Below, piece after piece: positions 47,699 to 59,021 of a stretch of DNA of 64,000 nucleotides. The translations under genes were made by a program, and so were the position numbers. The DNA lies in contig CM043958.1 of NCBI GenBank assembly GCA_014529385.2, positions 147,431,885 through 147,495,884 on the forward strand, in the 5' to 3' direction. Every line of letters starts with the position of its first letter. Position 1 is the first letter of the stretch. A model generated the notes under the pieces. The model saw only the letters and a program-made list of their open reading frames with translations, was not told where the DNA came from and ran no database searches. Origin of the DNA: Adiantum capillus-veneris (lineage: Eukaryota; Streptophyta; Polypodiopsida; Polypodiales; Pteridaceae).

Positions 47699-49228
47699 CT
47701 GTGAACTTTGAGAGTAGCAAAATTAGGAAATTAGATAAAGCACTTTTGTGAGATTACTTTGTGAGCATAGAGGGTGAACTTAATTGACAATAGCAACGTA
47801 AAAATGGTACTTAGTTAACTTGGAATGAACAATATTTTTGCAAGAGAGAGAGTTTAGAGAACATGACAACAATTGAGGACCGGATTTATGTGGAGCCGGT
47901 CTCCCCAATAGGCATTTGTATTATAGATTCTCCCATCAAGAGAGACTTGGTACAATACAATCTTTGTGTTCTTGTGACCTAGGTGATACAATGAATATGG
48001 AAAGATTTATGCATCATGAGCATAACATAAACTTTGCAAAAATCGTTAACTATCCCAAGCCTCAGTCCCAAGGCCTCAAACACCTTCGAAGGTGGAGAGA
48101 GCTAGCGGGGAATGAGGGTAGGGAAGAGAAGAAGAAACATTCCATAGGAGAAAGAAATAGTTCCTCACTTATCATCACTCTTCTTGCTAGCATACATAAT
48201 AGCATAGTAATGAAGATGGAGAAGCTGGTAAGCTTAAGCATTGAAGCATGGCTCTTGGTTGGATTTGCATTCCATAGCTAAGAGTGTTGGTGTAGGCTCT
48301 CAACTTCTCTACTTGCTTGGAGAAGGAGATGGAGCTCTTGTACTTTGCACTTCACACAATGAGAGTGTGTGTGAGTTTGTATGGAAGAGTATACCCCCCA
48401 ATCTAGACCCCTTCTTGCTTTGGCCGACCCCCCCTTGTAGCTCAAGCTTGAAGATCATTCAATCCGTGCAAGATTGGCCAATCACATGCAGGATGGATTA
48501 CAAGCAACAAGGATAGTTTTGGGACAAGTGTCCCCCTTTCCCCTTTGAGAGAGAGGACAAAAACAATTAATTAAATCCACTAAATTATTAAGTGTGCCCC
48601 TTGGGAGGCTAACCAATAGGCTTTAGGCACACCATGAGGGCAACATGAGGAGGAACTTGACAAGTGTCCTATATTCTTTCTTTGTACCAAGCTTGCCTTG
48701 TGTGAGGGTGTATGTGTTCTCTATCTAGCCCCCTCTTGTAGGGCTCGCCCCCTCCTTGTAGGGATAGTTGTTGACTTTGTGCACACCTTACCCTCAAGCA
48801 CCTTAGTCAGCAAGCATGACAAAGCACCTCAAGCTTGGGTAATGTTCCCACCTCAAGCTCCCTGGTCGACAAGCACGACAAGCACCTCAAGCACCTTAGT
48901 CATCGAGCATGACAAGCACCTCGATCACCTTAGTCATCAAGCATAACAAGCACCTCAAGCTTGGTCCGGGTTCCCACCTCAAGCTCAGCCCTAGCTTACC
49001 TATGGTCAAAGGACTTTTTAACACTAAATTTTGGAGGTCTTCAATGAAGCTAACCCTAAGGTCTTTTAAGCTTCATTGAAGACCCCTTTACCATTGGCCC
49101 CATGGTGAGATAGATCTGTAAGCACATGTCTATATTCTAACCCTTGTTCCCGTTTATTCTCCCACATTAAATGATCAGTTTAATATGAGAAAATCATTTG
49201 GGTTGGTTAGATATTAGATTTTATGACA
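47699..49228 (-). repeat. Gypsy 3' LTR (minus orientation)
   Basis: Starts CTGTGAACTTTGAGAG at the left, where the first ~15 bases of the LTR are lost, and ends TTATGACA. It contains a minisatellite of CACCTCAAGC/CTTAGTCATCAAGC units at about 48792-48965. No gene. Confidence 0.9.
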
Positions 49229-49640
49229 TTACCTCTCTATGAGGTAGAAAAGTTAAAGCCTTAGTCATTCGTCAATCTTGTTAGCGGGTAGAGGATCCCT
49301 TCTTACCCTACAACATCTTTCCAAGATGGACGACTAATCCATTTGGTGCTTGGGAGACATAGCTGCCGCAAGCATGTCTGCTCTTTAGTCCATTTCATTC
49401 TCCCAAGCAGAGTGACAAGTTCTATTTGGTGTTTGAGAGACGTCGTCATCACAAACATGATTCTAAGTATGCATACTACTTAAATTTGTGCACAATAAAA
49501 AGAGAGAACTAGTCTTATAAGACAAAAACATTGGTCATTCAAAAGAAATTTGTACATTTGCTCTCTAATGTAGCATTGTAAGCATTGACAAGGTTCATAC
49601 TATCCTTAATTTGTATTCCTTGCATCCATCTAGCATCTTC
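49229..49640 (-). other. Polypurine side and 3' untranslated region
   Basis: On minus, CTCATAGAGAGGTAA immediately precedes the LTR start TGTCATAAAATC; the rest matches the 3' untranslated region of the plus copy at about 60130-60413. Confidence 0.7.
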
Positions 49641-51120
49641 AAAAGGATAATTTTTGAACTTAATAAGATACCGTCGGATAATCTTACCATGTTATAGTAC
49701 CTTGTCTTCATGCAAAAGAATAGCTTCGAGTTGTAACACCTCTTCTTGGTCTTCAATTTCGGGAGGGTCTTCAATAATTGGTTCTCTTGGTGGCTCTCCT
49801 TTGTAGGGCTTAAGTAGACTCACATGAGAAGCATTGTGTATGAGCTAATGGCTGGGCAACTTGAGTTGAGATGGCCATAGTATCTTTTTGCTAATTTGAA
49901 AAGGACCATAGTATCTTTTTGCTAATTTAGCATGATACTTTTGATGGCCCGTAGGATTTTTGCCCGTCGTTTGCTTCAATCAAGCCTTGGGAAACTTTAG
50001 TAAGACCCAATCATTTTCTTTGAACGTTAAGGCCCTTTTGTGCTTGTCAACGACAACTTTTTACCTTTGTTAAGATATGGATATAGCCTCCTTAATCTTT
50101 TAAAAAGATTCTTGTAGGTCACGGCTATACTCATCGCCAGCGAAGATCTTCCCATGTACTTTAAGTAGCAAGGGACTTTTAGATCTTCCCTCAATTATTT
50201 CAAAAGGTTATATTCCCGTAGAAGTATGGACAGTGTTATTTACACATACTCTACAAGAGGTAAGTACTTTTCCCATTGTGAGCTACTTCAGTAACATGAA
50301 ACTTTAGTAGATCGAGTATCATAAGATTGGCTATCTCACTCTGGCCATCCGTTTGTGGGTGAAAGGCTGAAGAGAAATTCAATCTTGTTCCTAGATTTTC
50401 AAAAAAGAGTCCTTCCAAAAAGAAATTGGTCATTCTAGGATCTCTATATGACACGATGGATGTTTTCAATCCATGGTGCTTGAAAATTTGTGATATGAAG
50501 AGAGTTGCCATTTGGTGTGCCTTAATAGTCTTTTTCACAGGAATAAAGTGTGCTTGTTTGCTAAACCTGTCGACTATTGTCCATATTCTTGTATTCCCAT
50601 GGATAGACTTGGGTAATCCAAAGATGAAATCCATGGATATACTCTCCCATGGTGAATTTGGGATAGGCAATGGCTGGAGTACCATGTTGCTTCCCTCTAT
50701 CATACTTGGTCTTTTGGCATACTACACATGTTGAAACGTACTCTTGTATTTCCATTTTCATGGTAGGCCAATGGAAGTACGTTTCTACTCCTCGGAGAGT
50801 AGGTTGAATGCCTCTATGCACCGCAGCGGGAGGAGCGTGGGATTCATACATGACTTTCTCACGAAGGGAGTGGGTAACACATAGCCTATTGCCGTGAAGA
50901 AGATAACCATCCTGCAAGGTGAATGGTTCTCTTTCTTCCCCAAAGCAAGGGCTGGCATTATGTCTCTAAAGTCGGGGTCAATAGCATACTCATCTATCAT
51001 AGAAGATAGATCGTTGTGAGTTGCTATAGACACAACATTTACTTTTGGTTGTCGTGAAAGTGAATCAGCCACTTGATTGTGCTTACCCGCAATGTGAGCA
51101 ATATGGAAATTAAATTGCAA
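49640..51120 (-). pseudogene. Gypsy RNase H tail, integrase and chromodomain remnant
   Basis: Minus ORFs give LQFNFHIAHIAGKHNQVADS, the zinc finger VHRGIQPTLRG...TCVVCQK, SMDFIFGLPKSIHGNTRIWT with the first Asp, and IVSYRDPRMT where the second catalytic Asp has become Tyr; FHPQTDGQSEIANL keeps the Glu. A 32-bp direct repeat lies at 49874-49930 and chromodomain-side sequence at about 49640-49870. The missing Asp alone would inactivate the enzyme. Confidence 0.85.
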
Positions 51121-51841
51121 AACGAAATTTGTTTTGGAGGTAAGTTCATAGGGATATCATCGATGAACACATCTTGGAATCCTTTTAGAAAATTAGACAA
51201 GTCTAACACTTCTTGATTCCTATCATTTACATTTGATGAAACATTAGGATCTTTTAGGGACCCGTTGATAAAAATCATGTACGCAAAAATTGAGCTCTTC
51301 ATTGATTTATCAAAAGCAGGAGGATTTACAAGTGATATAGTATGCGACCATACTCACTAGCATCTATATACATATTCTTGCTCCCTGTAGGTGAATTAGA
51401 TTCTCCTTTCAGGGAACTTCATGTTGGCAGCCATGTGGTTGAACCATGGTGCCCCTAGGATAGCATCCTCATGTTGGAGAGGAGAGATAAAGAGTCTTCT
51501 TTGTCGACATAGCTTTGGACATGAAGCCTCAACTTCCCAATCAAGGGAGTTACAGAGGCTTGTTGTCCCTTGAAAGCGGTATCAACAGTTACAGTATCTC
51601 CCATCTCGAAAGCTTGAATGCCCAACTTGGTGGCCAACTCCGTTGATATGAAGTTGTGAATAAATCCAAGATCAAACAAGATGAAGGCATCATGTTCCCT
51701 TACCTTTCCCCAAGCATAGGAGAGAGGTAATCCTTTGCAATGAGCATCCTCTTTTGGAGCTTCGATAGTGGAAGCTCTAGGAGTCTCATTGCGGGCATTT
51801 CTCTTAGGGCAAGAACGATAGCCATGTCCTTGCTCCCACAT
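51120..51841 (-). pseudogene. Gypsy protease and pre-RT region
   Basis: Minus ORFs 51455-51841 (FILFDLGFIHNFISTELATK, the retropepsin site with Leu in place of Ser/Thr after Asp) and 51039-51302 (NFLKGFQDVFIDDIPMNLPP). Directly after LPPK the frame jumps into RNase H-tail sequence, showing an RT deletion when compared with 57306-58612. Confidence 0.85.
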
Positions 51842-53137
51842 GTAAAATATTTATGGTCCTTGCGAAAAGCCTCAAGCTCTTTAGGAGAGAGTTTGTTTTT
51901 ACCTTTGTAAACTCCCTTCTCCTTGGACCGATTGTTGTTGTTATTGTTGGAATTGCCTTGCAAAGAATTTTGAGCATTGGTTTTTCCCTTTGCATCACTT
52001 TTGTCTTTGTTTTCCATGGGCTTGACATTTGGTCTAGCCCCTTGCTGGAAATTGATGCACGAAGCAATCATGGTGTGGTGGATTACTTCGGTGATAGAAC
52101 CAGGCCATTGGGAGTTGATGTACTCGGCCATCTCTTCAGGTAATCTCGCAAAGAATTGTTGCTTTTGCTCGATGAAGTCTATCTTTTGGAAGATAGTAGC
52201 CTTGAGATGTAAAGCCCAAAACTTGTCCTTGTATTTGTGGATAGACTCATGGTAGAGAAGCTTCAAACTCCACCATTCGGTAAGCACTTTGTCCTTTGCA
52301 TCACTTGCAAGGAAGTGCTTCATGATGGAAACTCATAAAGTTTTCCATGTCTTTGGGGCTTCGCCCTTACAACGAAGGCTAGCCCACCATTGACGAGTAG
52401 ATTTTTGGAAGTGCATAGATACATGGTGTAGCTTGGAGGACTCTGTGAAGCCCTCGTCTCCAAAGGCCGCATCAAATTGTTGGATGAAGGCCAATACTTT
52501 GTCGGTGGCACCAAAGGTGCCATCATAGGTGAGAAAAAGAGATACTCTTTCCTCCCTCTTTGAACTTCTTGAGCTTTTGTGACCTTTGCCATGCAGGGTA
52601 TGATTTGCGATGTCCTCCCCTCTTGTATTCTCTAGGAGAATAGCCATAGCTTTCGTCGGAAGAGGAGGAAGGTGAAGAAGAAGGAGAAGAGGGTGGCCTC
52701 TTTCTTGCCCTTTTCTTCCTTTATTTCCTCTCTTCTCTTTTGGAGTGACGAGGAGAAGGACTGTGTGTTGATTGTTTCCTCTTGGGAGGAGTTGTCTATT
52801 GTCTAGACCGCCGTCTTTGTAGAGCCACATCTTCAGAGGAACGTAGAGTTTCATTATTTTCTTGCTCTTTGGATTCCTCCTCTTGTATGGGAGAGATTCT
52901 TCTTTTGGGGGTCTCTTCAAGAGGCCTCCTAAGCTCTCTCTCCTCTTGGAGAGGAAGGGTAATCCCATAAGCACGAGCTTGTTGATTAACTTTGACTTGC
53001 AAATCAGGGTTGCCCATAACTTACTGCAATCTAGTAACAAGATAATTGACAAACATGGGAGCATCATCATTAGCACCTTCATGTGCAAAATCAAAGTTAT
53101 CAATATTCATTCTACTCTCTTGGTTATTATCAGCCAT
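51700..53137 (-). pseudogene. gag: Gypsy Gag, broken
   Basis: Minus start ATG at 53137 gives MADNNQESRMNIDNFDFAHE. Further on are an Arg/Glu/Ser-rich segment (GNPDLQVKVNQQARAYGITL), the gag domain (FLTYDGTFGATDKVLAFIQQ and MHFQKSTRQWWASLRC), an Asn-rich run and a zinc knuckle whose two halves lie in different frames near 51840 (YFTCGS... and WEQGHGYRSCPK). Several frameshifts and a stop near 53020. Confidence 0.85.
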
Positions 53138-53536
53138 GTTAACAAAATTTGTGTACTTAGTGTATGCTTTGGAAATTCAAAACCTTAGTTGCTACTCCTC
53201 TTAGCCTTTGAAAATCGGCACTTAAGTATCTACACCCACGGCTCAAATTGGTTAATTATAGAGAGTAGTGGAGTGGGTCTAATATTGCAGAGTTGCCAAG
53301 GGATAGCTCATTTCAAACTTCTTATGGCTCAATAATGGTAAAGGCGTAGGCAAGTCTAAAAAGACTCCATTATTAAGACCCCAAAGCTCCCGAGGTGTGC
53401 ACCGTATCCCACATAGTGGACTCAACAAAACCAATAATAGATCCCAGTCCCACTTACCCTAATATAATTAATAAATTCAACCATTAATAGGATACTTAAG
53501 GACCTCTCTTCTTAAGCAAGAAAAGAGAAACCAAAT

Positions 53537-53548
53537 GCTTTGATACCA
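53537..53548 (-). promoter_or_regulatory. Primer-binding site, minus strand
   Basis: On minus reads TGGTATCAAAGC, one mismatch to the initiator-Met site, next to the 5' LTR end ...TTACA. Confidence 0.85.
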
Positions 53549-53549
53549 A

Positions 53550-55092
53550 TGTAATGGTAATGGCCTATGAACTTTGAGAGTAGCAAAATTAGAAAATTAG
53601 ATAAAGCACTTTTGTGATATTACTTTGTGACCATAGAGGGTGAACTTAACTGATGGTAGCAACGTAAACATGGTACTTAGTTAACTTGGCATGAACAATA
53701 ATTTTGCTGGAGAGACAGTTTAGAGAACATGACAACAGTTGAGGACCAAATTTATGTGGAGCCGTCCCCCCTCCAATAGGCATTTGTATTATAGATTCTC
53801 CATGAAGAGAGACTTGGTACAATACAATCTTTGTGTTCCTTGTGACCTAGATGATTCAATGAAGATGGAAAGCTTCATGCATCATGAGCATAACATAAAC
53901 TTTGCAAAAAGCATTAACTATCCCAAGCCTTAGTCCCAAGGCCTCAAACACCTTCGAAGGTGGAGAGAGCTAGCGGGGAATGAGGGTAGGGAGGAAGAGG
54001 AAGAAGAATCATTCCATATGAGAAAGAGTTAGTTCCTCACTTATCATCACTCTTCTTGATAGCATACATAATAGCATAGTAATGAAGATGGAGAGATGGT
54101 AAGATTAAGCATTGAAGCATGGCTCTTGGTTGGATTTGCATTCCATAGACAAGAGTGTTGGTGTAGGCTCTCAACTTCTCTACTTGCTTGGAGAAGGAGA
54201 CGGAGCTCTTTCACTTTGCACTTCACACAATGAGAGTGTGTGTGAGTGTGTATGGAAGAGTATACCCCCCAATCTAGCCCCCTTCTTGCTTTGGTCGACC
54301 CTCCCTTGTAGCTCAAGCTTGAAGATCATTCAAGCCCTGCAAGACTAGCCCGTCACATGCAGGATGCATTACAAGCAACAAGGGTAGTCTTGGGACAAGT
54401 GTCCCCCTTTCCCCTTTGAGAGAGAGGACTTGATAAATGCAAAAACAATTAAGTAAATCCACTAAATTATCATTGGGCCCGTTGGGAGGCTAACCAATAG
54501 GCTTAGGCACACCATGAGGGCAACATGAGGAGGAACTTGACAAGTGTCCTATATGCTTTCTTTGTACCAAGCTTGCCTTGTGTGAGGGTGTATGTGTTCT
54601 CTATCTAGCCCCCTCTTGTAGGGATAGATGTTGACTTTGTGCACACCTTACCCTCAAGCACCTTAGTCAGCAAGCATGACAAAGCACCTCAAGCTCCCTA
54701 GTCGACAAGCATGACAAGCACCTCAAGCACCTTAGTCATCAAGCACCTCAATCACCTTAGTCATCAAGCACGACAAGCACCTCAAGCTTGGGCCGGGTTC
54801 CCACCACCTCAAGCTCAGTCCTAGCTTACCTATGGTCAAAGGAATTTTTAACACTAACCTTTGGAGGTCTTCAATGAAGCTAACCCTAAGGTCTTTTAAG
54901 CTCCATTGGGTAGTCTTGCTCTTTGACATACCATCTCTCATTTGGACCCCTTTACCATTGGTCCCATGGTGAGATAGATTTGTAAGCACATGTCTATATT
55001 CTAACCCTTGTTCCCATTTATTCTCCCACATTAAATGATCGGTTTAATATGAGAAAATCATTTGGGTTGGTTAGATATTAGATTTTATGACA
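53550..55092 (-). repeat. Gypsy 5' LTR (minus orientation)
   Basis: 1543 bp, TGTAATGG...TATGACA on plus. It shares its whole length with 47699-49228 apart from indels; the CACCTCAAGC minisatellite is shorter here (about 54650-54795). LTR divergence is high, so the insertion is old. Confidence 0.9.
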
Positions 55093-55370
55093 TTTGGTCA
55101 GTGATCAGCAAATCATCCACATAGAGGACGACAATGAGAAGTACAACACCCTCACACTTTACATTTTTGGTGGACTATTACGAAAGCCTCAATTGAACAA
55201 ATGAGTGCCAGACTTCTCATACTAAGCACGAGGAGATTGCTTCAATCCATACAAAGCTTTCTTACATTTGTACACTTTATCTTCATGCCCTTTAATGACA
55301 AAACCACAAGGCTGTGTTACATAAACTTCCTCAAATATGTCACCATTCAAGTAAGTAGTAACAATGTCTA
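55093..55370 (-). pseudogene. Copia RT, resumed after the gypsy insertion
   Basis: On minus it resumes at the RT segment following YVDD and runs to about 55370 (DIVTTYLNGDIFEEVYVTQ type region). Joined with 46507-47698 it is one copia fragment. The YVDD region is at about 55110-55135. Confidence 0.88.
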
Positions 55371-56790
55371 ACTTTGTGATCCCTAAGAGGTAGCATGGTC
55401 ACTCTTTAAACACAATCAATATTCTAGCTCCACATTGTTTGAAGAGCTTAGGATATAGGACTATCTAGCTTAGTGAGTGTAAGAAATATCTTTAAACTAT
55501 TCCACTCCATGAATTCACACACAATTGAAAAGCCAAGCATTTTTGGTAGATGCTATGACCATTATGACCATGCTCATCTGGCGCATTCAAGCATGGCCAT
55601 GTGACCAAGCATAATGGCATTGTTTCACAACCAATGATCAAGCTTCATATATTGGTTTCAAGTCACTAAATAGTTTATGTATTAAAGCATCCTCTTGGAG
55701 AGAGTTATCGTGCGGTATGCATTGAAGCATGCTCTAAAGAGAGTTATTGTGTGGTACTACCATGCTCACTTCCATGTCTTAGATATGGCATGGACACTTG
55801 AGACTTATGCGTTTAGGCTTGGTGTTGCTACCATGATCTCTACTTGGAAACCAAAGAGTGGTAATGGGATGAGGATTTGGACCTAAGAAGCCATCTTGAT
55901 ATTGATTCCTTGATAGTAGCATGGTCTTGCAACCATGATCACTTTCAAAAAATTCAAATAAGATTGTGAGAGCGAGTATTGGAACATTTTGGAGAATGGA
56001 AATCAACTACAAGATACACCAATGTTGCTAGTGATTTCTTCAAACCCAATATGCAAGCATGATTTTATGACCACATTGACTTGTGTGATCCCGACAATGT
56101 ATCATGGTCATTCTTTGAAGATAATCAAGCTTTTGGCTACAAGCATGTTTGAAAGGGTTGTTTATTGATCCCTTTCATGATAGATTGGTATTGCAACCAT
56201 ACTCACTTGTACATTGTTAGACTTTTCAAACCCAACATTCAAGTATTGAGTTGTGGTCTTGCAACCATGTTTTTACTCTTGAAATTCAATCACAAAAAAC
56301 TTTGCATGAAGCATGGTAGGAACGTTGGTCCCAAGTCAAGCATTCTAGTACGATTTGAGGACCAAGAGCAATCTTTGCAATCAAGCATAAGCATGGATAA
56401 AGTGTTGTATTGACATCTAACATGCTTGCAGGGTCTATGGACCAATTATGCTAGTGATTTCTTCAAACCCAGTATGCTAGTGTGATTTTACAACCATGTT
56501 GACTTTGTGATCCCTTGGATGAAGCATGGCCACTCATTCAATAGAATCAACCTCCTAGCTACAAGCACAATCAAAGACTCTATGACCATACTCAAATCTC
56601 ACTTTGTGGATTTAAGCATGGTCATGCCACCAAACATCATGGCATTGTTTTGCAACCAAGTACCTTTGCACAGTCTAGAGATCAGGCTATATATTTTGGT
56701 TTTAAGTCCCTAAATAGTCTATGCATTAAAGCCTACTCTTGGAGAGATTTATTGAGTTTTAGTACCATGCTCACTTCCATGTATCATGCT
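55371..56790. repeat. AAGCATGGTC-rich array 2
   Basis: Degenerate AAGCATGGTC/GACCATGCTC words, in the opposite overall orientation to array 1. Internal repeats: ATGCTAGTGATTTCTTCAAA at about 56020 and 56446, and a TCCCTAAATAGTCTATGCAT type block at about 55665 and 56705. Confidence 0.75.
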
Positions 56791-56804
56791 TCATATCCAC
56801 AAAG

Positions 56805-57308
56805 TTGGCCACCAAGCTAGGCATCCAAGCCTATGAAATGAGAGATGTCCTACCAGCCCATGGTGCTTTCAAGGGGTAAGAAGCCTCAATCACTCCCTTA
56901 ATTGGGAATTGAGGCTCCACGTCCAAAGCTATGTGGAAAAGGAGGATTTATTCATGTCTCTCTCAAGCATGAGGATGTAATCCTAGGGGCACCATGGTTT
57001 GATTGCATGACTGCCAATGTTAAATTCCCTGAAAGGCAAATCTACTTTAGGTTCAGGGGAAAAGATATGTACATAGATGCTAAGGAGTTGGGTAGTATCA
57101 TACCCCTTGTACATAAGCAAGCTTTCAATAAGTCAATAAAGAGCTCTATTTTCATGTACATGATTTTTGTTAAAGATTCTCAAAATGAACCTAATGCTTT
57201 AGCAAAAGAAAATATAAATGATCAAAAGGAATTAGAGTTATCCAATTTCCTCAAGGGATTCCAAGATGGTTTTATTGACGATATTCCTTGTGAACTACCT
57301 CCCAAATG
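56805..57308 (+). pseudogene. Gypsy protease and spacer
   Basis: Protease-side segment TKLGIQAYEM is followed, in ORF 56902-57309, by PWFDCMTANVKFPERQIYFR and the spacer LSNFLKGFQDGFIDDIPCEL up to a TGA. It is missing the DSG active-site part, which lies left of the truncation. Confidence 0.75.
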
Positions 57309-57399
57309 AGTCAATGATGACCATGCAATTGAACTTCTTCCAGGAAGCTCACCACCTAATAAACCTCCTTATAAGAGTTTCTCAAGCTCAAGTGGAGAT

Positions 57400-58316
57400 T
57401 ATGCGGTAAGTGCATGAGTTAGTTGAGAAAGGCATGGTTAGGCCTAGCTCATCTCCATTGTGTTCACCAGCGTTATTAGTGCAAAAGAAAGATGACACAT
57501 ATCATATGTTTGTTGACTATAGAGCACTAAATAGGATAACTATCAAGAATAGGTTTTTCGTTCCACGGGTAGAAGAACTATTTGATAAGCTACTGGGGTC
57601 GATCTACTTTAGTAGGTCGACCCCTGTAGGATTGACATAAAAAGTGGCTACCATCAAATAAGGATAGACGATCAAGACATTTGATAAGCTACAGGGTCAA
57701 CCTACTTCATTAGGATTGACCTAAAAAGCGTCTACCATCAAATAAGGATAGTTGATCAAGACATTGTAAAGACCGCATTTTGCACTACGTGTGGTCTTTA
57801 CGAGTACACTGTCATGCCTTTTGGCTTGACCAATGCACCAGCCATATTTAACCGCTTAATGGAGAAGCTATCATGCCTCACCGAACCTTTACTGGAGTGT
57901 TCTTTGACGATCTAATTATCTACTCTAATTCATTAGATGAACACAAACAACACCTCCAGGTAATATTTCAAGTTTTGCGAGAGAATAAGCTTTACATAAA
58001 TCGAAAGAAAAGTGAATTTTTCTTACAAGAGATTCAGTATTTAGGTCACATTATCTCTCAAGATGGCATCCAAATGGATCCATCAAAGTTAGAGGTGATA
58101 AAAGGATGGCCTAATCCAAGGAATCTGCATGAATTAAGAAGCTTTATAGGTATGTGTGCATACTATAGATGCTTTAGAGAAAAGTTCTCACAAATTGCGG
58201 GACCATTACATGACCTAACAAAGAAAAATGTTAGGTATATATGGTCCACCAAGGAGAACAATGCTTTCGAAAATCTTAAAGAGAAGCTTATCTCACAACC
58301 TGTGCTTACACTGTAG
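57400..58316 (+). pseudogene. Gypsy reverse transcriptase, duplicated and shifted
   Basis: RT segments LVEKGMVRPSSSPLCSPALL and VDYRALNRITIKNRFFVPRV are followed by a broken KxGYHQIRI region (57600-57760) carrying a tandem duplication; the catalytic box reads [13 protein letters not shown] at about 57895. ORF 57873-58316 then gives LGHIISQDGIQMDPSKLEVI. Stops are frequent. Confidence 0.85.
57581..57766 (+). repeat. About 99-bp tandem duplication in RT
   Basis: Units begin TTTGATAAGCTAC at 57581 and 57680 and each contains the GATTGAC(A/C)TAAAAAG catalytic-domain coding. Confidence 0.9.
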
Positions 58317-59021
58317 GATCTCTCAGAGCCATTTGAGGTCCAATGTGACACTTGTGGTGATTGCCTTGGAGCTGTTTTTCTCCAAGAAGGGCACGCCATA
58401 GCCTATGAAAGTCGAAGGCTCGACCCTATTGAGCAATCTCTAGGCATATATGAGAAGGAACTCTTAGCAATTCTACATGCTCTAGACTCATGGAAGCAAT
58501 ATTTATTGGGAACTCCTTTCATTCTGCGAACGGATCACCAAAGCCTTAAGTATTTCATGACGCAGACCAAGCTCTCTGACAAACAAATGAGGTGGGCAAA
58601 TCTCCTTTCGCAATTTCATTTTCATATTGCTCAAATTGCTGGCAAGCATAATCAAGTGACCGATGCACTCTCAAGACGACCAAGAGTGAATGCGGTATCC
58701 ATAGCAACTCACAAAGATCTATCTTCTATGATAGATGAGTGCGCTATTGATCCCGATTTTAGAGATGTGATTTCAGACCTTGCACTAGGAAAGAAGGAAG
58801 AACCATTTACCCCACAAGCTGGTTATCTTCTCTATGGAAATAGACTATGCTTTACTAACTCACTACGTGACAAAGTAATGTATGAATCTCATGCTCCTTC
58901 TTATGCGGGCAATAGAGGGATTCCGTCTACCCTAATAGGGATAGAAACATATTTCTATTGGCCTGCCATGAAAGCAAACATACAAGAGTATGTTTCAAAA
59001 TGTGTGGTATGCCAAAGATGA
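58317..59021 (+). pseudogene. Gypsy RNase H and integrase zinc finger
   Basis: After a TAG near 58314 come VQCDTCGDCLGAVFLQEGHA and LLAILHALDSWKQYLLG (RNase H), then ORF 58506-59021 with LSQFHFHIAQIAGKHNQVTD and the zinc finger (one His of the HHCC finger changed to Asn in AGNRGIPST). Confidence 0.85.

Larger units (their letters stand above)
47699..55092 (-). mobile_element. Ty3/gypsy element with long LTRs, minus strand, RT deleted
   Basis: The 3' LTR (47699-49228) and 5' LTR (53550-55092) flank gag, protease and integrase on minus. It is inserted in a copia RT gene. Internal RT/RNase H coding is missing at about 51120-51140. About 15 bases of the left LTR end and about 35 bases of the copia target are absent, so the target-site duplication is not visible at the left. 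Confidence 0.92.

Noticed and set aside
48698-48946. ORF in the gypsy LTR rich in Ser/Thr
   Set aside because: Produced by the CACCTCAAGC minisatellite in the LTR, not shared as an ORF with the other LTR.
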